The notes under the pieces: model-generated
Database searches by the model: none
Told to the model about the DNA's origin: nothing
The model's input: only the letters and a program-made list of their open reading frames with translations
Shown: positions 56,101 to 61,355 of the stretch, piece by piece
Layout of the letters: the number at the start of each line of letters is the position of its first letter
Position numbering within the stretch: position 1 is the stretch's first letter
Assembly: GCA_027488865.1 (NCBI GenBank)
Contig: JAIYAU010000034.1
Location: 223,978 to 287,977 of the forward strand
DNA length: 64,000 bases
Direction of reading: 5' to 3'
Source of the DNA: Cytophagaceae bacterium
Lineage (GTDB): Bacteria; Bacteroidota; Bacteroidia; Cytophagales; UBA9547
Position numbers and translations under genes: made by a program

Positions 56101-56696
56101 TCAATCTCAAATAGCAAATCATCTACCCGAGCTAGGTCATTATCAGTATCTTCTAGCTTTTTAAGGGTTTGTTTTTTTCGTATTTTAAATTTAGAAATGC
56201 CCGCTGCTTCCTCAAACAATTCACGACGACTATTGTCCTTATCGTTCAAAATATCGTCTACCATTTTTAGTTCGATGATAGCATAGCTATCGGGGCCAAT
56301 TCCTGTGTCAAGAAACAAATCGTTGATGTCCTTAAGCCTACATGTAACACCGTTTAATTGATATTCGCTTTCGCCAGTTCTGTAATATCTACGTGTAATG
56401 GTAACTTGGGTGTATTCGGTAGGCAACAAGTTTTTGGTATTGTTAAAAGTGATGCTTACCTCCGCCATCTGTAAAGACTTGCGATTGCGTGTGCCGTTAA
56501 AAATGATGTTTTCCATTTTATCTGACCTCAACGCGCGAGTTCTCTGCTCTCCAAGTACCCACCGAATACTATCTACTACATTCGATTTACCACAACCATT
56601 AGGACCAACTATGCCAGTGATGCCTTGATCAAAATTGATGGTGATTTTGTCACCAAAACTTTTAAATCCTTTAATTTCAAGTTTAGAAAGTTGCAT
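53160..56696 (-). CDS. smc: Chromosome segregation SMC protein
   Basis: SMC is the condensin ATPase that compacts and separates chromosomes. The 1178-residue protein has the head Walker A motif (GIVGPNGCGKSN near residue 28), two long coiled coils (about 170-500 and 670-1010), a hinge (about 510-660, with GFPEAVKFL and SGGSVG) and the C-terminal ABC signature LSGGEKTLTAISLLFAIYLL with Walker B FCIFDEVDAPLD. Length is standard. No scpA or scpB is adjacent. Its mRNA leader region has a small inverted repeat at 56708-56722. Confidence 0.98.
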   Translation of the reverse strand: MQLSKLEIKGFKSFGDKITINFDQGITGIVGPNGCGKSNVVDSIRWVLGEQRTRALRSDKMENIIFNGTRNRKSLQMAEVSITFNNTKNLLPTEYTQVTITRRYYRTGESEYQLNGVTCRLKDINDLFLDTGIGPDSYAIIELKMVDDILNDKDNSRRELFEEAAGISKFKIRKKQTLKKLEDTDNDLARVDDLLFEIEKNLKSLEKQAKQAEKYFQIKDEYKLLSIDLAKLTVSKFKESFDQVNKQLQTEKDKKTALDTQLLLVDAETEKLKAEIITKEKLVASRQKALNEHINNLRQYESEKKIKNERLRFLSSRSTQLVEQIEQDKKSNERAEFSIKSLSEESKSLEKQLAELETYLEIIKNEADIQKTKANAIQEEHTLLNAQLKEKQEKVHQLSKSVEIAQVQLVTLQQELERTHSDTSQQYAGMADFEGKIAQLSASIENKSDQLEDLRERETTIQENISDLEVEVEEIKDKIARNSRVLDAKQNEFNLTKSLVDNLEGFPEAVKFLKKNVEWTKNAPLLSDVLTCEEKYRIVIENYLEPFMNFYILDKQEHATQAIDLLSNSAKGKANFFVLSNFKNYIPTVTRQLDNCFTAISIVEYDEKYLSLISYLLDGVYIYKGADEQLPDKHDGVFITESGKIIKRKYSISGGSVGLFEGKRIGRAKNLEKLEKDIATMTSEMVNIRQSITKKQTTLAELRLSTKKLVIETLQSEITLLNNELITYQTKKEQFSKLLLDSNSKKEDLQDRINSLQEEVNNFEPSHKQEQELLNALVNKIEAITDEVVIQKQLAEQKTSLFNQENINSYQLGNKYNGIVQELGFKQSTYETSKDRIAKSREELTKIEDEIKLLVETAEDQDDTLVELYKEKEAIEQGLAEAEKAYYATRGAIDLLEKDAKETQKQRETADVLIMEFNNKLNESVLNFTSVKERLSVEFQVDIDEILANEGEELQLSPLPELELKSKVEHCRASLEKIGPINPMAMEAYNEIKERHTFITDQKNDLVLAKTSLMQTIYEIDIVAKQTFNDAFIKIRENFILVFRSLFSDQDSCDLKLINPENPTESAIDIIAKPKGKKPLTINQLSGGEKTLTAISLLFAIYLLKPAPFCIFDEVDAPLDDANIDKFNTIIRKFANESQFIIVTHNKRTMASTDIIYGVTMVEQGVSRVVPVDLRELD

Positions 56697-56824
56697 ATTT
56701 TATGAAAGGTCCACATTGGACCAACACCAACCCAATGAGGTTGCGAATTTACGTAAAAAAGATGAAGTGTGTGATTATTAAAAGTAAGACAAGCCTTTCA
56801 TTTGAATTTTATAAGAACAACTTC

Positions 56825-57568
56825 CTATTTATGCCTAAACCAACAGTCGTTTCTATCTATTTGATAGGCCTTAAATACTGTAGTACAAGGAAAACCATGC
56901 ACTAAACGATCGTTAAACTGGGTTCTTAACAAATAGTTGAAGGCACCCATATCTCCAGTAAAGCCTGATTTATTGTCCTGATTGTAGTGCAGGTGTAGTT
57001 CACAAAGCATTTCTAAAAACTCTTTCATTACCTTTATGCTCCCTCCCACCACGCCACAGTTTAGCAAGGTTTCATGTCCAAAATCATCTTCAAACTGAAC
57101 GAAATCAGCAATTTTGTTACGAAAATGTGCACAATGTGCGCGCATCCATTCATTATCTAGAGGCTTTGGCTCATCACCACAGAACAAACGATGCTGATTG
57201 GATATAAAATGTGTATTATTAAACGGATTATTGACCACAACCACGTCTGCAATATCTGTTATAAATAGGTGGGTAATTTTGTGATGGTGTTTTAATAGAT
57301 AGTCATAGTAAACAAAATACCTAAAAACGTTAGGACTATATCTTTCATCGTAGTCTACTTTTACAAATTCAATATTATCGTTTTGATAGGTTTGTATCGT
57401 ACCTTCAGAGAAGTTATTATGAAAAATAACTCCTTTTAGTCCAATTTTTATAATTGAATCTGCCCATTCTTTTACTAAGGTGTAGTTGTCGTTTGGTAAG
57501 ATATTATTTCTATTTACGTCATAAATACCAGTAAAATGGCTCGCGAAAACAGGTTGAAATATGATCAT
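56825..57568 (-). CDS. Putative glycosyltransferase-like protein
   Basis: A 247-residue protein without membrane spans. Its pattern fits a GT-A-type transferase: a central FITDIADVVV with the acidic DxxD pair that could bind a metal and nucleotide sugar, LLNCGVVGGS later, and GDMGAFNYLL near the end, as seen in capsule-type transferases. I cannot place it in a named family. It is the second gene after a GT2 enzyme; an upstream TTG at 57586 would overlap that gene's stop, but the ATG at 57568 is preferred. The two probably act on one glycan. Confidence 0.6.
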   Translation of the reverse strand: MIIFQPVFASHFTGIYDVNRNNILPNDNYTLVKEWADSIIKIGLKGVIFHNNFSEGTIQTYQNDNIEFVKVDYDERYSPNVFRYFVYYDYLLKHHHKITHLFITDIADVVVVNNPFNNTHFISNQHRLFCGDEPKPLDNEWMRAHCAHFRNKIADFVQFEDDFGHETLLNCGVVGGSIKVMKEFLEMLCELHLHYNQDNKSGFTGDMGAFNYLLRTQFNDRLVHGFPCTTVFKAYQIDRNDCWFRHK

Positions 57569-57582
57569 GGTATTGTTAATTA

Positions 57583-58236
57583 TCAACCAACAGGTAAGAG
57601 GGCATTTTTCTTAATAACTGAGCAAATGCTGCTAGGAGAATTTCGGTAATAAATATAGGTTCTTAAGTCCACCTTTTTTACAATGTATTTTTGTGAGGCC
57701 ATGTCATAAAAGTGAGAATCAGCAGAATAGCGTTTTTGAAATTTAAAATTTGCAAAAACCTCTCTTTTTCCAAAAAGGGTAGCAAACAAAATACAATTAT
57801 CTACATGCACAAATTTGCTTTGGTCGAATCTATCAGGCACATAAAAATCTTCATCCGCACCCACTACAGTTTCGGTCGTAGAAGCAATTAGATCTAGGCC
57901 ATTTACCTCATTAATGCACGACCTTAGGTGATTTGGTTTATACTCATCATCGGCATCTATTACGGTTACATATTCTCCGTTACTTAGTAGAATACCCCTA
58001 TTAATAGATTCAGACTGACCACAATTCGCATGCCTTAAATAGGTTATTTTGCTTTGGAAATCTACAACATATTTTAATAATTGATTTTGAAAACCTATTT
58101 CACTTCCGTCATCTATGATAATGAGTTCAAAATTTTGAAAGTCTTGATTCAAAACGGAATCTATAGCTCGTTTTATTAGAGCAAAATCTGTGTTATAAAC
58201 TGACATTAATACCGAAACCAAAACAGAGCTTTTCAT
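57583..58236 (-). CDS. Family 2 glycosyltransferase
   Basis: A 217-residue GT2 enzyme consisting of just the GT-A domain: SVLMSVYNTDFALIKRAIDS at the start, IIIDDGSEIG near residue 45, HANCGQSESINRGI near 70 and the metal-binding VIDADDEYKP near 90. The longer start at 58269 adds eleven residues; the ATG at 58236 gives a standard N-terminus and is preferred. It is followed by the GT-like gene at 57568 with 14 bases between them. Donor and acceptor are unknown. Confidence 0.88.
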   Translation of the reverse strand: MKSSVLVSVLMSVYNTDFALIKRAIDSVLNQDFQNFELIIIDDGSEIGFQNQLLKYVVDFQSKITYLRHANCGQSESINRGILLSNGEYVTVIDADDEYKPNHLRSCINEVNGLDLIASTTETVVGADEDFYVPDRFDQSKFVHVDNCILFATLFGKREVFANFKFQKRYSADSHFYDMASQKYIVKKVDLRTYIYYRNSPSSICSVIKKNALLPVG

Positions 58237-58373
58237 AGCAAAAAATAATTCACTTTGAACAATAATCATTCAAAGGTAAACGCTATTACCATTGATTATG
58301 TTAACTGTTTGTTATGTTTTGGTTAAACCATTACAATGATTACCAATAATTTAAGAAACCAAACTAATAAATA

Positions 58374-58420
58374 GGCCATTACCTTTGAACGAATGTAATA
58401 CCTTTAGAGGGATAATGGCC
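58374..58420 (-). terminator. Possible terminator hairpin after the 58425 membrane protein gene
   Basis: GGCCATTA (58374-58381) pairs with TAATGGCC (58413-58420) across a 31-base loop, 4 bases past the minus-strand stop. The T-run is poor and the loop long, so this is weak. Confidence 0.25.
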
Positions 58421-58424
58421 ATTT

Positions 58425-58763
58425 CTAGGGTTTGGGAAAGACTACATTAATTAATCCAGTATAAGATAAGTATAAGAAGTTAATTAAAATACCACTACAG
58501 AACAACAGTATTGACGTTTTCAACAATTTGTTTAAATGCCAATTTTTAAAGAATTGGTCAAAAAACACAATTAAAATAAGATAAATTATAAATAGTAGCC
58601 CTGACAGAATCAAAAATATTGTAGGATAAATATCTATAGTTTTATAAGAAATAATTATACTTAGAAATTGTATTATTGGAACAACAAAAAAGTTTAAAAT
58701 CAATAAAATAAAACAACATATGGACACTGAAAGGCTAATACAAATAATATTTTTTTTCACCAT
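58425..58763 (-). CDS. Small membrane protein of unknown function
   Basis: A 112-residue protein with three hydrophobic spans (about 8-40, 46-69 and 84-105), probably inner membrane. There is no motif I recognise. It is on the same strand as the SDR gene 82 bases upstream, but this gap and the AT-rich composition leave co-transcription uncertain. It could be a rapidly evolving lineage-specific gene. Confidence 0.6.
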   Translation of the reverse strand: MVKKNIICISLSVSICCFILLILNFFVVPIIQFLSIIISYKTIDIYPTIFLILSGLLFIIYLILIVFFDQFFKNWHLNKLLKTSILLFCSGILINFLYLSYTGLINVVFPKP

Positions 58764-58845
58764 CTCATATCGATTAAAAACTTTAACTGAGTTTAAAAAT
58801 TATTTGTAAAACTTAGTCCATCACCTGTGGCTGTTACGTCGTAAA

Positions 58846-59637
58846 TTATAAACATCCTAGTTTACCACCATCCACTGGTAAGTTTATACCATTTATGTAA
58901 GAGGCAGCAGGGGAAGATAAAAATGCCACTACTGACGCAATTTCTTCTGCTTTTGCAAATCGTTTGGCAGGAATCTCGTCTTCCATTTCCTTTTTAACAC
59001 TTTCAATCGTTTTGCCTGCGCGCCTTGCAGTATCTTCGATGATAGCCTCGATACGTTGCGTTTCAGTTGGCCCTGGCAATACATTATTGACCGTAATGCC
59101 ATATTGTGCCACTTCTTCTGCCAATGTTTTAGCCCAGTTGGCCACAGCCGCTCGTACTGCATTAGAAACACCTAACCCTTTGATCGGTTCTTTAACTGAT
59201 ATTGAAAGAATATTAATTATTCTCCCATAACCCTCTTTAATCATTAAAGGAACCAAGGTTTTTGCTAATAGATGGTCTGAAACAAGGTGCTGTAAAAAAG
59301 CCTCTTTAAACTCATCTGCTCCTATATCTAAAATATTCCCTGGACGTGGGCCGCCGCTGTTGTTCACCAATATATGAATTTTGGGATTACGATCTGCGTA
59401 GTTTTTCATCACAGATCTCACTTCGTCTGGAGATACAAAATCTATTGATAAAGTATGATGTTTTTGCCCTTTGGATATGTCAAGATGGCTAAGTGCCTCG
59501 TTAAGTTTATCCTCATCTCTGGCAATCATTGTAATATTAGCGCCTAGTTCAGCTAGTTGAATAGCTATAGCTAAGCCAATTCCCTTAGAACTGCCACAAA
59601 CTACAGCTCTTTTGTTTATTAAATTTAAATCCATCAT
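58846..59637 (-). CDS. SDR family oxidoreductase with replaced YxxxK motif
   Basis: A 263-residue short-chain dehydrogenase/reductase. The NAD(P)-binding CGSSKGIG is at residues 14-21, NNSGG at 92-96 and the catalytic-region serine at S145. The usual YxxxK reads SNAVR (S158 to R162), as in FabG-like relatives that lack the active-site tyrosine. The C-terminus (AKTLAEEVAQYGITVNNVLP, SPAASYINGINLPVDGGKLG) is ordinary for the family. The open frame extends to 59691, but the two adjacent ATGs at 59637 and 59634 give the right N-terminus. Reductase activity is not certain, and the substrate is unknown. Confidence 0.88.
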   Translation of the reverse strand: MMDLNLINKRAVVCGSSKGIGLAIAIQLAELGANITMIARDEDKLNEALSHLDISKGQKHHTLSIDFVSPDEVRSVMKNYADRNPKIHILVNNSGGPRPGNILDIGADEFKEAFLQHLVSDHLLAKTLVPLMIKEGYGRIINILSISVKEPIKGLGVSNAVRAAVANWAKTLAEEVAQYGITVNNVLPGPTETQRIEAIIEDTARRAGKTIESVKKEMEDEIPAKRFAKAEEIASVVAFLSSPAASYINGINLPVDGGKLGCL

Positions 59638-59983
59638 AGGTGTTTTGCTTGAGGTTTTGTAATTGGCATTAAAGATAAAAAGGAAAACCAAAATAGCCTA
59701 ACCTTATGTTCAATTGGAAAATTGTATATCCAAATTTTCTATTTAATCCAGCATACATTTAGTAACATTTTGTTAAAAAAATTAGACTTGCTATCCATTT
59801 TGTTGATTTTTCATTTTATTACGACAAGTTGTTGGCGCTTGCTTGAGGTAAACCCTCCATTTGAGCCTATCCTACGGTCATCTTCCTAGCATCCTTCGAG
59901 TATGTTCCCTTTTTCTTTCAACTAACATTAAACTTTTTGCCACCATGCAAGCTGGTTGCACTGTGCCAAATTATCTTTGCTGT
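59638..59983. other. Non-coding gap between the SDR gene and the 59984 gene
   Basis: About 340 bases. It probably carries the two divergent promoters, but no complete box pair is visible. The frame of the next gene is open from 59861, so part of the right end could be coding. Confidence 0.4.
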
Positions 59984-60517
59984 ATGGAACGTGATCGATT
60001 GGAGTATCTTATTAAGGTGGGATTCTTAAAAGGACTGGTGGGCACATTTGGTAACTGGGTGTTTCGTCGGCAACATGGTGGGCACATCGTGTACTATCTA
60101 AAGTACTCAGGTCCAGTATCCAATACACCCAAGCAGCAGAAAAGCCGCAACAAGTTCCGCGATGCAGTGCACTATGCCAATCAAGCCATGTTAGTACCTG
60201 AAATCAAGGCAGCATACATTACTATTGCCAAAAACAAAAAGAAGTTAAACGTGCATTTGTTGGCCACACAATACTTCCTTAAAGGTATTCATATTCCGTT
60301 GCCATTGCCCTTAGCAACAAAATATGCTTGTTGGGAGGCCATTTTACAAGAAATACACCAGATGCAGCCCTATTTACCCAACAAAAGCAGAAGAAGAAGA
60401 TCTAGAGCTTCAAAAGTAATAAAACCAGCTTTGCCTAGCTTGCAAAGAAATGTACAAATTATCTATACCAAGCATTGTAATGGATTTGGCAACCTCGGCT
60501 TTTACAACACGACCTAG
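59984..60517 (+). CDS. Uncharacterised basic protein, GFLKGLVGTFGN family
   Basis: A 177-residue basic protein without signal peptide. The pattern GFLKGLVGTFGNWVFRRQHG near the start, TPKQQKSRNKFRDAVHYANQ next, and KAAYITIAKNKKKLNVHLLA then resembles a group of short Bacteroidota proteins of unknown function with a G-x-x-G-N-x-V/F start and a QQxxRxKF helix. An arginine-rich stretch (KSRRRRSRASK) lies near residue 137, suggesting nucleic-acid binding. The base composition appears less AT-rich than its neighbours. The start is uncertain: ATG at 59945 or 59861 would also be in frame. Function unknown. Confidence 0.6.
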   Translation: MERDRLEYLIKVGFLKGLVGTFGNWVFRRQHGGHIVYYLKYSGPVSNTPKQQKSRNKFRDAVHYANQAMLVPEIKAAYITIAKNKKKLNVHLLATQYFLKGIHIPLPLPLATKYACWEAILQEIHQMQPYLPNKSRRRRSRASKVIKPALPSLQRNVQIIYTKHCNGFGNLGFYNTT

Positions 60518-60807
60518 TAAATAGCAGACATTAAGGTGTAGACTTGCGCACCAGTAGTAAAGTAACACAATGAACGTGACGGCCCAATATTGAAATAGTT
60601 CTTAAGACAGGTTTTGCAATTGACGTTCATTAACGCATTTAACAATAAAATCAGCCATTAACTCAATTATAACAACTTAAAGTTACTCTTCAAAATGGAT
60701 ATTTTTAAAGTTTTGAATAAATTAAGATTTCCTCTTATAAATTAAATTATCAAATATTTGTTACTTTTCACATAATTAATTGTATTATAACATAATTGAA
60801 TAATCTC
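60518..60807. other. AT-rich non-coding gap
   Basis: About 290 bases with no open frame worth noting. A 9-base inverted repeat (AATGAACGT at 60569-60577, ACGTTCATT at 60623-60631) with a 45-base spacer is probably chance. Confidence 0.4.
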
Positions 60808-61326
60808 ATGACTATCATTCGTATTGTAGCACTTTTAATTTTGTTAACCATTACAGGTTTGAGATTTCATCCCCTAAAACTGTCCTATTCAGAAGTTATT
60901 ATTGATAAAAATAAAGTAACTATTAAATCCAAAATTTTTGCTGATGATTTAGCTGTTTGTTTGGAGAAAATATTAAAGAAACGTGTAGATCTTGAATCGT
61001 GCAGTTGGGATCAACACACCAAAAGTGGACTTATTAATTATTACAATAATAATTTTCAAATATTAAATAATAACAAATTAGTTACCATTATCTTAAAAGA
61101 AATAAAATGTGAAGAAGATGCTGGTAGCAATACCAAAGTTATTACCATGATCTTTACGTCAAGAATAATTCAAAAGGAAGGTTTAAAACTGAGGAACTCC
61201 TTAATGTTTAATGGAATACCAGAACAAAAAAATGTAGTTACATTTAAAACCAAAGAAGGAAATACACTTAATACAACAGTATATGATCAAAATGATAAGG
61301 AGACATTAAAAGACATAATTTTATAA
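60808..61326 (+). CDS. DUF6702-like exported protein
   Basis: A 172-residue protein with an N-terminal hydrophobic segment (TIIRIVALLILLTITGL), likely a signal peptide or anchor. The mature start HPLKLSYSEVIIDKNKVTIK and KIFADDLAVCLEK match the pattern of DUF6702 proteins in Bacteroidota (a HPxxxSxxE start, then KIFxDDLE). A TTG at 60796 lies in the same frame, but ATG 60808 is preferred. It precedes the PL11 lyase by 29 bases. The function of this family is unknown to me. Confidence 0.65.
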   Translation: MTIIRIVALLILLTITGLRFHPLKLSYSEVIIDKNKVTIKSKIFADDLAVCLEKILKKRVDLESCSWDQHTKSGLINYYNNNFQILNNNKLVTIILKEIKCEEDAGSNTKVITMIFTSRIIQKEGLKLRNSLMFNGIPEQKNVVTFKTKEGNTLNTTVYDQNDKETLKDIIL

Positions 61327-61355
61327 TAATACTTCAAACAATAATTACTTCACTT

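Noticed and set aside
56708..56722. GGTCC/GGACC inverted repeat upstream of smc
   Set aside because: The five-base arms are too short to support an operator without conservation data.
60569..60631. 9-base inverted repeat in the gap before the DUF6702-like gene
   Set aside because: The 45-base spacer and lack of any related site suggest chance.
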